From the NCBI GenBank assembly GCA_965237405.1, contig OZ250139.1:2108001-2172000 (forward strand): DNA of 64,000 bases, in the 5' to 3' direction. This document shows, piece after piece, positions 45,505 to 53,366 of the stretch (its first letter is position 1; the number at the start of each line of letters is the position of its first letter). A program made the translations under genes and the position numbers. The notes beneath the pieces were generated by a model. That model saw nothing but the letters and a program-made list of their open reading frames with translations. It ran no database searches and was not told the DNA's origin. Source of the DNA: CAUZIB01 sp963663925. Lineage in GTDB: Bacteria; Acidobacteriota; Vicinamibacteria; Vicinamibacterales; UBA8438.

Positions 45505-46133
45505 AGGCCCTCGCGAGCAAGAAAGAACGACAGGCTTTCGAGCGATACTGTCAGATCAACGCTCTTGAGCTTGATATTCTCCGGAACGCTCAGAGCGCCC
45601 GGCGAAAAATTGAGAACGGCCCGGATACCAGCTTGAACGACGGTATTGACGACATCCTGCGCCGAGACCGCAGGCACCGCGATCACCGCAATAGTGATCC
45701 CATTACGCCGAGTGATCCGCTTGAGTTGACGGATATCGTAGACCGAAACTCCGCTCCGCGAGACTCGACCGACCTTCTCTCGGAGGTTGTCAAATAACGC
45801 CACAATCTGAAAGCCCTCCTGTCGGAATCCAGGATAATCAGCTAGTGCAAGGCCGAGGTTGCCCGCCCCCATGATCGCGACCTTCAGATGTCGGTTAAGC
45901 CCCAGAATGGACCGGAGCTCCCGCCGCAGGTCCTCAACAATATAGCCCACGCCACGAACCCCGAGAGTGCCGAAGTGGGCTAGGTCCTTTCGGATTAGCG
46001 AGGCATTCAGCCCGAACTGTTCGGCTAACACCTTCGAGGAAACCGTTTCGATGCCCTTTCCGTGCAGCTCATCCAGAAACCGGAGATAGAGCGAAAGCCG
46101 ATTGGTCGTCCGTTCGGAGATCGACTCTCGCAT
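45501..46133 (-). CDS. rex: Redox-sensing transcriptional repressor Rex
   Basis: A 210-residue NADH/NAD+ sensor. The N-terminal winged helix is RLSLYLRFLDELHGKGIETVSSKVLAEQFGLNASLIRKDLAHFG, and the Rossmann domain has the GAGNLGLALADY nucleotide loop and FDNLREKVG. The C-terminal swap helix is VDLTVSLESLSFFLA. ATG 46133 is taken as start; the longer frame overlaps the divergent gene and lacks similarity. No clear Rex box was seen in the short divergent promoter. Co-transcription with moaC and fadD fits redox-linked control of anaerobic or lipid metabolism (inference). Confidence 0.93.
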   Translation of the reverse strand: MRESISERTTNRLSLYLRFLDELHGKGIETVSSKVLAEQFGLNASLIRKDLAHFGTLGVRGVGYIVEDLRRELRSILGLNRHLKVAIMGAGNLGLALADYPGFRQEGFQIVALFDNLREKVGRVSRSGVSVYDIRQLKRITRRNGITIAVIAVPAVSAQDVVNTVVQAGIRAVLNFSPGALSVPENIKLKSVDLTVSLESLSFFLAREGL

Positions 46134-46214
46134 GAAACATCTTAGCAGCCTGAACGGCCTCGGCCGAAACACTGTGGCCGAAACTAAGACCGCGCACTCG
46201 GGACGCGTGCTAAG

Positions 46215-47351
46215 ATGCGAATAGTGCGTAAACTGACGTTCGTTTGTGCGACGTTGTGGATTATGAGCCTTCCCACAACCGTGGACACTCAGCGGGGTGG
46301 TCGGCGTGTTGTCACACTTGAACTCCTCTCGTCCCACCCATTCTTCTTTCATGGCGAGGAAGTCGTCCTGCAGGCCGACGCCATCGGCGAGAACGTACTG
46401 ACGTACCTCGTCGATGACGAGTTCCGCTTGCTGGCCCTTGACATCGTGGCGCCACCGGAGGGTACCGCCCAGCGGGTCGAGGTCATCGGAACGTTCTTTG
46501 ACCCGGGACGCCTCGAGCCGGGAGACCCCCGCGCCCAGAACCTACCAATAGAGCGGTTGTCGAACTCCTTACTTCGCAAGGCATGGCCGACCATCGGAGA
46601 ATTGCCGCTCATTGTGGCGTCATCGGCGCGACCGTTTGGTAAATCGACTGCTATAACGCTCCGGTCAGTGGCCCTGGCGCCCCAACGCTACCGCGACATG
46701 AGCGTGACGGTCACCGGACGGTTTGGAGGTCGGAATCTCAACGGAAATTTGCCAGACTCTCCCGGCGAAAGTCATCACGACTTCGTGCTTGCCTCAGCCG
46801 ATGCCGCGGTCTGGATCGTCGGCAAAGAGCCTAAGGGTAACGGGTTCGAGCTAGACGTCCAAGCGCGGATCGATACGGGTCGATGGCTGGAAGTTATTGG
46901 CTCCGTGCGTGTACATGAAGGTATGGCCATTATCGATGCGGGGACCATCCGATTAGCCGAGCCGGGTGAGAAGGCCGACGCTCCGACACTTCGTGTCGAG
47001 CGCCGGCTTCATCCACCACCCGACGTCGTTTTCAGCGCCCCGTTCGAAGGCGACACCGACATCCCGACTGATACAAGGGTGCGGATCCAGTTCTCGAGAG
47101 CCATGGACACCGACTCGTTCGACGGGCGGATTCGGATCGAATACCCGCAAACCAGCGCATTGTCCCCAGAGGACCGCCCTGACATTGAGTTCGTCACAGA
47201 GTACCAACGCCGTAACCGTGTCCTCGAGATTAGTTTCCTCGAACGGCTCCTCCCGTTCACGGCGTTCAAGATCGACCTCATGGAAGGCATCACGTCGAGA
47301 GACGGCGTCGGGCTTGTTCCGTGGTCACTGTCCTTCTTCTCCGGCCGCTAG
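46215..47351 (+). CDS. Secreted protein with C-terminal Ig-like (Big_5 type) domain
   Basis: 378 residues with a signal peptide (KLTFVCATLWIMSLPTTVDT). The middle has no recognised domain. The last 110 residues read VVFSAPFEGDTDIPTDTRVRIQFSRAMDTDSFDGRIRIEYP, the pattern of Ig-like Big_5 folds. It is divergent from rex with about 80 bases between starts. Role unknown; the fold suggests an envelope or surface protein. Confidence 0.75.
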   Translation: MRIVRKLTFVCATLWIMSLPTTVDTQRGGRRVVTLELLSSHPFFFHGEEVVLQADAIGENVLTYLVDDEFRLLALDIVAPPEGTAQRVEVIGTFFDPGRLEPGDPRAQNLPIERLSNSLLRKAWPTIGELPLIVASSARPFGKSTAITLRSVALAPQRYRDMSVTVTGRFGGRNLNGNLPDSPGESHHDFVLASADAAVWIVGKEPKGNGFELDVQARIDTGRWLEVIGSVRVHEGMAIIDAGTIRLAEPGEKADAPTLRVERRLHPPPDVVFSAPFEGDTDIPTDTRVRIQFSRAMDTDSFDGRIRIEYPQTSALSPEDRPDIEFVTEYQRRNRVLEISFLERLLPFTAFKIDLMEGITSRDGVGLVPWSLSFFSGR

Positions 47352-47357
47352 TAAAAC

Positions 47358-47379
47358 TGCCGATCCTTAGGTAATCGGC
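47358..47379 (-). terminator. Short hairpin with T-run at the plsC end
   Basis: GCCGAT (47359-47364) and ATCGGC (47374-47379) can pair. On the minus strand the stem is followed by AGTTTTAC. It overlaps the last codons of plsC and could serve both convergent genes. Confidence 0.45.
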
Positions 47380-48122
47380 CCCTGATCGAGCAGTCGCTGA
47401 ACTGAATTTCGCGTCCGTGAAATTAGCTCGTTGCGCTGGTGAAGCGAGATGTTCGCGGTGGCAATGGGCGGACCTAGCCGGACACTCACGATGACCGGTC
47501 GAATGACGAAACTCCCTTTTCGCATGGCGGCCCGGGCACCTTGGATCGCCATCGGAACAATCTCGACCCCACCCTTAATCGCCATCACGAACCCACCCTT
47601 CTTGAACGGGAGGAGCTTCCCGGTTCGGCTCCTGGTTCCTTCGGGGAAGATGAGGAAGGAGTCGCCATCTCGAAGCGCGTCGGCGGCGGCATCGATTGCC
47701 TGCAGACTCTGCTCTCGATTGTCACGCTGCACCGGCACAAACCCAACGACGTCAAACGCGCGGCTGAGCAAAGGTAGAGCGGACCGCAACTCAGCCTTAT
47801 ACAGGATCCGTAATCTTGGGTGTAACGCCGCCAGCACCATGTAGAGTATGGGGGGTTCGATGTTGCTTACGTGGTTAACACAATAGACCGTAGCGCGATC
47901 GCTCTGAACGTACTGTTCACCGACAACCTGATACCGAATCCCGACGGCTCCGAGCCCTAGACGAACACCGCCTCGCCCGAGGCGGTAGAGGATATGCGGC
48001 CAATGAAACAGAAAGGCAAGCAGCATCCCAGGGGGTGCGACAAGAAGGACATACGCGGCGACGCTGACGTAGGCCGCGAGTGACCGTACACCCGCGACGG
48101 CCGTACGGAGGAACTCTTTCAC
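47367..48122 (-). CDS. plsC: 1-acyl-sn-glycerol-3-phosphate acyltransferase (PlsC/LPLAT)
   Basis: A 251-residue lysophosphatidate acyltransferase with an N-terminal membrane helix (VSVAAYVLLVAPPGMLLAFLF), motif I NHVSNIEPP, FVPVQRDNREQS, motif III FPEGTRSR and VPMAIQGA. In motif I the usual HX4D aspartate is replaced by glutamate (HVSNIE), a conservative change. It completes phosphatidic acid synthesis. carD lies upstream on the same strand beyond a terminator, so plsC probably has its own promoter. Confidence 0.9.
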   Translation of the reverse strand: MKEFLRTAVAGVRSLAAYVSVAAYVLLVAPPGMLLAFLFHWPHILYRLGRGGVRLGLGAVGIRYQVVGEQYVQSDRATVYCVNHVSNIEPPILYMVLAALHPRLRILYKAELRSALPLLSRAFDVVGFVPVQRDNREQSLQAIDAAADALRDGDSFLIFPEGTRSRTGKLLPFKKGGFVMAIKGGVEIVPMAIQGARAAMRKGSFVIRPVIVSVRLGPPIATANISLHQRNELISRTRNSVQRLLDQGPIT

Positions 48123-48144
48123 TGATAACGCAAGGTCGTTACGG

Positions 48145-48180
48145 AAAAGAAAAGCCCGACCCGGAAACTCCGGATCGAGC
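48145..48180 (-). terminator. Rho-independent terminator of carD
   Basis: Minus-strand hairpin with 12-base arms (48180-48169 and 48165-48154, two G-U pairs, 3-base loop) followed by TTTTCTTTT. It lies 42 bases after the carD stop. Strong stem and T-tract make this the clearest terminator in the window. Confidence 0.85.
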
Positions 48181-48221
48181 CCGTCGGATTCATGAGCAGC
48201 GCAGACTGAAACTGAGAACCG

Positions 48222-48836
48222 CTAGGAAGCCTTGGCGGCACGGCGACTCGTCGTGCGCGTGGGTACCTTCTTGACCTTCGACGTCTTCGACACCTTTGCC
48301 TTGGCCATCCGTTTGATCCGGTTTACAAGGCAACGCTCTAGGGTCTTCTCGACCTTTTTTTCAATCACCTCAGTCATTTCTCCGGTCACCTCGGCAATCT
48401 CCGAAACAACCAGAAATTTCGCGCGGTCCAGCATGCGCTTCTCGCGAAACGACAAGTTCTTCGACTGGCTGAGAAAGTTGAGGCTCTTCAAGACGTCAAT
48501 GACGTCTCGTATGGAACCGGTCCGCATCTTATCCGAGTTGTCCTTAAACCGACCCTTCCAGTTCTGGTGGTTGTCGATCTTGCCATTGCCGATGTGGAGA
48601 AAGAGCTTGTTGACCTCGGAGTCCGCAATCGCTCGCCGCACTCCGACCCCAGCCAAGTTGTCAACGGGTACCAACACGATGGTTTCGCTGGCCGCCATAC
48701 GTAGAGAGTAGAAGCCATAGGTGGTACCAAGAATCGTCTTCTCTTCTATCCTCTCGACGACACCCAACCCATGATTCGGGTATATGACCTTGTCGCCGAT
48801 TTCAAGTTCCAAGAATCCCCCTGGTTTGGTAGTCAC
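48222..48836 (-). CDS. CarD-family RNA polymerase-binding regulator
   Basis: 204 residues. The N-terminal Tudor-like RNA polymerase-interaction domain is LEIGDKVIYPNHGLGVVERIEEKTILG...FYSLRM, followed by a helical DNA-binding domain (LDRAKFLVVSEIAEVTGEMTEVIEKKVEKTLE). A Lys/Arg-rich tail of about 30 residues (KAKVSKTSKVKKVPTRTTSRRAAK) recalls the histone-like tails of some CarD proteins. CarD stabilises open complexes, often at rRNA and stress promoters. Start is a GTG at 48836. Confidence 0.92.
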   Translation of the reverse strand: MTTKPGGFLELEIGDKVIYPNHGLGVVERIEEKTILGTTYGFYSLRMAASETIVLVPVDNLAGVGVRRAIADSEVNKLFLHIGNGKIDNHQNWKGRFKDNSDKMRTGSIRDVIDVLKSLNFLSQSKNLSFREKRMLDRAKFLVVSEIAEVTGEMTEVIEKKVEKTLERCLVNRIKRMAKAKVSKTSKVKKVPTRTTSRRAAKAS

Positions 48837-49137
48837 GCCGATAAACTAGGAGCCATCACTAACGGGCAGATCCTTTATTATAGCCAATCCATACCAGATA
48901 GACAACATGAACTCACTAACTCACTAAAAATGAACGACTTGCCATTATTCATTAACCATGAACCGAAGCCCGTCACTCTGAAAAAGAAGCGACTGGAAAT
49001 CTTTAAGTCACCTGTCTATTACAGTTTGTGGTAAATGACCTATTAACTCTTGCTGTGCACGATCAATTCATGAATTTCGGTTCAGGACCATAGACCTAGC
49101 GTGGTCTGTCTAACGAACCCACCCTATAATGGGCGCT
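48837..49137. other. AT-rich intergenic region upstream of carD
   Basis: 301 bases, distinctly AT-richer than the neighbours, without a convincing gene; the one plus-strand frame has no similarity I can recognise and crosses the carD start. It should hold the carD promoter. The IS30 element begins at its right edge. Confidence 0.55.
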
Positions 49138-50362
49138 CTCATGTGGTCATCGCAACATTTGAACCGCTACGTGGTAAGGAAACAGTGGAGGTGTTGGGAT
49201 GGCAGAAACGCGTACTCGCGGTGTGCGGCTGACGCGAGAAGAACGACTGACTGTACGTCGGCTCATCAGTGACGGTCGCAGTTTTGAAGAAGCGGCGGCG
49301 GCCGTCAGGTGTTCGACGAAGACGATGCAGAGGCTGCTGAACACGGTGGGCGGGATGCCACCACGGAAGCCGACGCGTTCGAAGCGGCACCTGTCATTGG
49401 CTGAGCGCGAGGAAGTCTCGAGAGGATTGGGAAGCGGCGCATCGTATCGGGCGATCGCACGACGCCTTGGACGGGCACCGTCCACCATCTGTCGCGAGGT
49501 CAACGGCAATAGCGGCCCCTGCCGGTATCGGGCGTGTCGCGCGAACGAGGCGGCCTACAAGAAAGCGCGACGACCGAAAGCCACGAAATTCCGCCAATGT
49601 CCTCGGCTCCGCACCCAGGTGGAATCGATGTTGAACGCGCAGTGGTCTCCTCAACAAATCAGTGCGAGACTGACCGTTGACTACCCGGACGATCCCGAGA
49701 TGCGCGTGTCCCACGAAACCATCTATCGCTCGCTGTTCGTCCAGGCCAGGGGGGCGTTGCGCAAAGAGCTCACCGCGTGTCTGCGTTCTGGGCGTACCCG
49801 TCGTCGCCCGCATGGGCGCAAAGATCCAGGGGGCTACATCAAAGATATGGTTCTCATCGCGGATCGACCGGCTGAGATTGAAGACCGTGCGGTGCCTGGT
49901 CATTGGGAAGGCGATCTGATGCTGGGTGCCCGGGGCCAGTCGGCGATCGCAACGTTGGTCGAGCGTCAGACTCGCTACGTGATGTTACTGGCCGTCGGCC
50001 GCAATAAGACCAGTCACCATGTGTGCGCGCTCATCGCGAAGAAGATCAGAACGCTGCCGCAGCATCTCGCGGTGTCCCTCACGTGGGACCGCGGCAAGGA
50101 AATGGCTCGGCACCGCCAATTCAGCATTGCGACTGGCGTCCACGTCTACTTCTGTGATCCGTCAAGCCCGTGGCAACGCGGCAGTAACGAAAATACGAAC
50201 GGTCTGCTGCGTCAGTACTTCCCACGAGGAAGCGACTTGTCAGTCCATAGCCAGCGGCACCTGAACCGGGTCGCACACGTGCTCAACGACCGGCCTCGAC
50301 AAACTCTCGGCTGGATGAAACCATCTGAAAATTTAGCTAAGTTGTTGCGTTGACCATGTGAG
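49138..50362 (+). mobile_element. IS30-family insertion sequence
   Basis: About 1.2 kb. The left end (from 49138, CTCATGTGGTCATCGCAACA) and the reverse complement of the right end (to 50362, CTCACATGGTCAACGCAACA) match at most positions, so they are imperfect terminal inverted repeats. One full-length transposase gene lies between them. No clear target-site duplication was found, and the exact outer base of each end is uncertain by a few positions. Confidence 0.82.
49199..50353 (+). CDS. IS30-family transposase
   Basis: A complete 384-residue DDE transposase. The N-terminal helix-turn-helix (RLTREERLTVRRLISDGRSFEEAAAAV) is followed by the IS30 block LSLAEREEVSRGLGSGASYRAIARRLGRAPSTI. The catalytic residues lie in GHWEGDLMLG (D), LTWDRGKEMA (D) and WQRGSNENTNGLLRQYFP (E). 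The frame is intact, so the element may still move. Start ATG 49199 follows GTGGAGGTGTTGGG. Confidence 0.92.
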   Translation: MAETRTRGVRLTREERLTVRRLISDGRSFEEAAAAVRCSTKTMQRLLNTVGGMPPRKPTRSKRHLSLAEREEVSRGLGSGASYRAIARRLGRAPSTICREVNGNSGPCRYRACRANEAAYKKARRPKATKFRQCPRLRTQVESMLNAQWSPQQISARLTVDYPDDPEMRVSHETIYRSLFVQARGALRKELTACLRSGRTRRRPHGRKDPGGYIKDMVLIADRPAEIEDRAVPGHWEGDLMLGARGQSAIATLVERQTRYVMLLAVGRNKTSHHVCALIAKKIRTLPQHLAVSLTWDRGKEMARHRQFSIATGVHVYFCDPSSPWQRGSNENTNGLLRQYFPRGSDLSVHSQRHLNRVAHVLNDRPRQTLGWMKPSENLAKLLR

Positions 50363-50410
50363 ATCGCCATGCATAGTACGCGCTGTCAGTGTCACCTCGG
50401 AGACACCATC

Positions 50411-51022
50411 ATGCATTTTCAGCTTCGACCATCAGGCATTCGGCGTCGCCCTTCCGCTTGGGTTGCGCTCGCCGTTGCACTCTCGCTCATTGGGCCAAGC
50501 ACCATTTTGGGCCTTGGAACTGGCACCGCCCAAGAGCCGCAGAGCCTCGCCCCGTTTGTCCCGACGCCTCAAGACGTGGTCGACCGCATGCTCGAGCTCG
50601 CGGGTGTCACCAAGAACGACGTCGTGTACGACTTAGGATGCGGCGACGGTCGGATCGTCATCACCGCCGCTGAGAGGTACGGCGCACGTGGCGTCGGGGT
50701 GGATATCGATCCCCTGCGCGTTGCCGAATCAATAGAGAACGCCCGGCGGGCCGGCGTCAGCCACCTAGTTGAGTTCTTTGAACAAGATGCCTTAAAGGTC
50801 GATGTGAGTAAGGCGACCGTCGTGACGTTGTATCTGCTTTCATCCTCATTGTTGAAGCTTCGGCCGATCCTCACCCGCCAGCTGCGTCCAGGTGCGCGAA
50901 TCGTCTCCCACGCGTTCAGCATGGGTGACTGGGAGGCCGACAAGGTCGACCGGTTTACTGACTTACGAGGCAACACGCGCACGCTGTACGTCTGGACACA
51001 CGACGGCAGCGTCCGCAATTAG
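50411..51022 (+). CDS. Exported class I methyltransferase-like protein
   Basis: 203 residues. An N-terminal signal-like hydrophobic segment (AWVALAVALSLIGPSTILGL) precedes a Rossmann methyltransferase core: DVVYDLGCGDGRIVITAAERYGARGVGVDID (motifs I and II) and VTLYLLSSSLLKLRPIL. The same combination occurs in other Acidobacteriota and Planctomycetota proteins. SAM is not expected outside the cytoplasm, so either the segment is a membrane anchor with the domain inside or the protein is not a SAM enzyme. The IS30 right end lies 48 bases upstream and may have displaced its promoter. Confidence 0.78.
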   Translation: MHFQLRPSGIRRRPSAWVALAVALSLIGPSTILGLGTGTAQEPQSLAPFVPTPQDVVDRMLELAGVTKNDVVYDLGCGDGRIVITAAERYGARGVGVDIDPLRVAESIENARRAGVSHLVEFFEQDALKVDVSKATVVTLYLLSSSLLKLRPILTRQLRPGARIVSHAFSMGDWEADKVDRFTDLRGNTRTLYVWTHDGSVRN

Positions 51023-51102
51023 CCATCCGCCCCGTCCTTTCGACGCTGCGAGACCACGAGGATCATGCAGATCGGATGGAAACGCTGGCCCCAGAATTCT
51101 GC

Positions 51103-52509
51103 TTAGTTAATGAGCACGGTGTTCGGGAACTGCGCATACCAGCCGAACCAAAATGCACGCTGCGCCGGCACCCGGGCACGCCGAGCGCCGGAATCATCCT
51201 CAAGTTCAATCGCGTCCTCGGTAATGCGCCAAACCCGACCCGCCACATCTGCAACTTGTCGCTCACCGACGTGGCGGACAAAACGAACATCCCCCGCGTC
51301 GTAGACTCGGTTGGCTCCTTTCGCGCTCGTCACGACCACCAGATTCCGCCCGCCGAACGAATGGTGAAAAACCCGATTCTGCTGCAGGAAGGTCGCCGCG
51401 ATCGCCACAGGCCGACGGTCGCCGGCGAGTCTTGGGTTGTGGAGCCGAATCACCAGCACCTCTTCTTTGTTCTGCAACCGGTCGTCCGTATTGGAGACTT
51501 GGAACATCAGCTGGTGTGTGCTGAAATAGCTCCGGTATGCGGCCCCCTCTGAATAGTCATAACGATATCCGGTGTCGATCGAGAGAACGGTCGTCGCTGG
51601 ATGCATCTGCTTCCACTCGCCCCACGTTGTCGTAACCACCGCGTGTGGCATTAACTCCACACCACTACCGGCGAGCGACCCGACCACGGGAACCCCCTCG
51701 AAGGTATTCCACAAGCTGAGCGTTTCATGATCAAATATGAGTTTGTTTGAGCGATACAGCAGGCCGCTCGTGCCGAACGTAAAGTGCTGACCATCCACGA
51801 CACTCTCGAACGGGATAACGGTACCGCACAGCGTGCAATAGACGATCGTCAGCTCGACGTCACCCACACGGTCGAGCGCCATTTCATGCCACGCAAGAAG
51901 TCGTTTCGGATACGCCCGCGCTTCGCCAGCCACCGAAATGCCGAATACGATGTGCGCGTCCTCCAAGTAGTCAGCCGCGTTGGCATCGATCCGTTTCGGG
52001 TATTCGAGCGGTGGAATACCATTGACCGCCACGCCGCCCCAGTCAATTTCATCGAGGCGAATGAGCGACTGAATGCCCATTGGAAAAAACGCCTTGAAGC
52101 TCGGATCGAATTGGTTGTACAGCAATCCCTTGAATAGGGCGTAGTCCGGATGCGGGTCATACGGCTGATCCCAGATCCAGTCGTGCCAGCGCGTGAGATC
52201 GGCCCCGAACTGCTGGCCTGTCTGCCGCTGAAGAAAGTCAATGAGCGTGAAGAAGCGAAACATTTGCGGGCTGGGAGGACGGATAAATCGAGCCAGGTCC
52301 CAGATGATCCCGGCATATCCATCCCGCCACATTTCCCCGATCTGACGGAGCGAATCCTGCGCCAGACGTGCGTTGGGGGCGGTAGCCTGCATGAACAACT
52401 GGATGTCAGGATGATCGCCCGGATCGGCTTGTTGCGCGCTCGAAGCACCGGCCGCTACCCCAAGAGCCAGTAGAGTGACGACCGTCGTAAGCACGATAAC
52501 GCGATGCAT
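51103..52509 (-). CDS. Secreted DUF3179 domain protein
   Basis: 468 residues from ATG 52509, with a signal peptide (VIVLTTVVTLLALGVAAGASSA). The DUF3179 core reads EARAYPKRLLAWHEMALDRVGDVELTIVYCTLCGTVIPFE, then FGTSGLLYRSNKLIFDHETLSLWNTFEG and WGEWKQMHPATTVLS. The YCTLCGT cysteines and the following His/Asp are the invariant features. A family function has not been established. It is monocistronic. Confidence 0.88.
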   Translation of the reverse strand: MHRVIVLTTVVTLLALGVAAGASSAQQADPGDHPDIQLFMQATAPNARLAQDSLRQIGEMWRDGYAGIIWDLARFIRPPSPQMFRFFTLIDFLQRQTGQQFGADLTRWHDWIWDQPYDPHPDYALFKGLLYNQFDPSFKAFFPMGIQSLIRLDEIDWGGVAVNGIPPLEYPKRIDANAADYLEDAHIVFGISVAGEARAYPKRLLAWHEMALDRVGDVELTIVYCTLCGTVIPFESVVDGQHFTFGTSGLLYRSNKLIFDHETLSLWNTFEGVPVVGSLAGSGVELMPHAVVTTTWGEWKQMHPATTVLSIDTGYRYDYSEGAAYRSYFSTHQLMFQVSNTDDRLQNKEEVLVIRLHNPRLAGDRRPVAIAATFLQQNRVFHHSFGGRNLVVVTSAKGANRVYDAGDVRFVRHVGERQVADVAGRVWRITEDAIELEDDSGARRARVPAQRAFWFGWYAQFPNTVLIN

Positions 52510-52920
52510 GTGTCTGAGCCGTGGAGACCACAGTCGTTCTATCGTTCCATGCGAGACAAATACGCAGTGCCCGTCTGGCATCGATAAACTCATCAAGATT
52601 CGTAGTTCAGTCTGAGTAACCGCAGGCGACCTCACGCTGTCGACGGTGCCTAGTCAAGTCCACTACTTGTTGGCCACGACGAACCTCAAGCCTCTGCTCA
52701 CGCTTTTCGCGTCAAAGAACCGTACCATTATCAGCCTCCCTCGATCGGCGGAACGTAGCTCGGCCTAGTTTCAACGGCTCTGTCGCCAACGTCGTACGGG
52801 GTAACAGTCTCAAAGTAGTGGTTCAGCAACTCGATCGTGGACAAAACCTTAAGAATCTTTCAAGATTGTGAAGACAGCCTGCCCCTGTGGATTCGGAAAG
52901 TCTAATCCATTCAACCACTA
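52510..52920. other. 411-base intergenic region before tRNA-Leu
   Basis: Nothing recognisable on either strand. It must contain the promoters of the DUF3179 gene (minus) and tRNA-Leu (plus). Confidence 0.5.
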
Positions 52921-53009
52921 GCCGGAGTGGCGAAATTGGCAGACGCGCTGGATTCAAAATCCAGTGAGGTTCACCCCTCGTGTGGGTTTGACTCCCACCT
53001 CCGGCACCA
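52921..53009 (+). tRNA. tRNA-Leu (anticodon CAA)
   Basis: A complete type II tRNA. The acceptor stem GCCGGAG pairs with CTCCGGC, and CCA is encoded at 53007-53009. The anticodon stem CTGGA/TCCAG holds the loop TTCAAAA, giving anticodon CAA at 52955-52957 for UUG codons. A long variable arm and a T arm (GTGGG/CCCAC) follow. All stems are intact. Confidence 0.95.
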
Positions 53010-53131
53010 GAAAAATTGACCTAATTGAAGCGTAGCCACGTGGACTCTCGACAGCAAAAAGATCGACTCTACCGAATCTTATTCCTGTCGCGTGGTTGAA
53101 ACTGGTGAATTCGCGGGCTGCGCTATTCGGT

Positions 53132-53281
53132 CTAATTTCCCCTTTTCACGATCGGCGTGGCGGTCAATAGAGCAACGCCGACGAGGCTGGACGCAAACGT
53201 GATCGCGCTGGCCGGTCGTCCTATATTCGCAGTATGCTCCCACGTTGAGATTACCCTGGCGTTCAGGTATGCAGCCATCAT
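53132..53281 (-). CDS. Possible small hydrophobic protein or gene remnant
   Basis: A 49-residue frame in the 357-base gap between tRNA-Leu and the alcohol dehydrogenase gene: it begins MMAAYLNARVISTWEHTAN and has a hydrophobic stretch SAITFASSLVGVALLTATPI. The frame stays open for 13 codons upstream of ATG and has coding-like amino acid content, which hints at the tail of a lost gene. No ribosome site is evident. The rest of the gap shows nothing recognisable. Confidence 0.25.
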   Translation of the reverse strand: MMAAYLNARVISTWEHTANIGRPASAITFASSLVGVALLTATPIVKRGN

Positions 53282-53366
53282 ACTTGGGTGATCGAGAAAG
53301 GCCTCAAAATCCGCTTACCGGATAATCAGCAGGTCGCTTTGTAGTGTCCCAGAAGGGAACTCTTTG

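Noticed and set aside
46134..46214. Rex operator in the rex promoter
   Set aside because: No TTGTGAA-N6-TTCACAA-like sequence could be recognised in the short divergent region.
48771..49034. 87-residue plus-strand frame upstream of the IS element
   Set aside because: It starts inside carD on the opposite strand, sits in AT-rich sequence and resembles no family.
49138..50362. Target-site duplication around the IS30 element
   Set aside because: Flanking bases do not form a convincing direct repeat; the exact ends are uncertain by a few bases.
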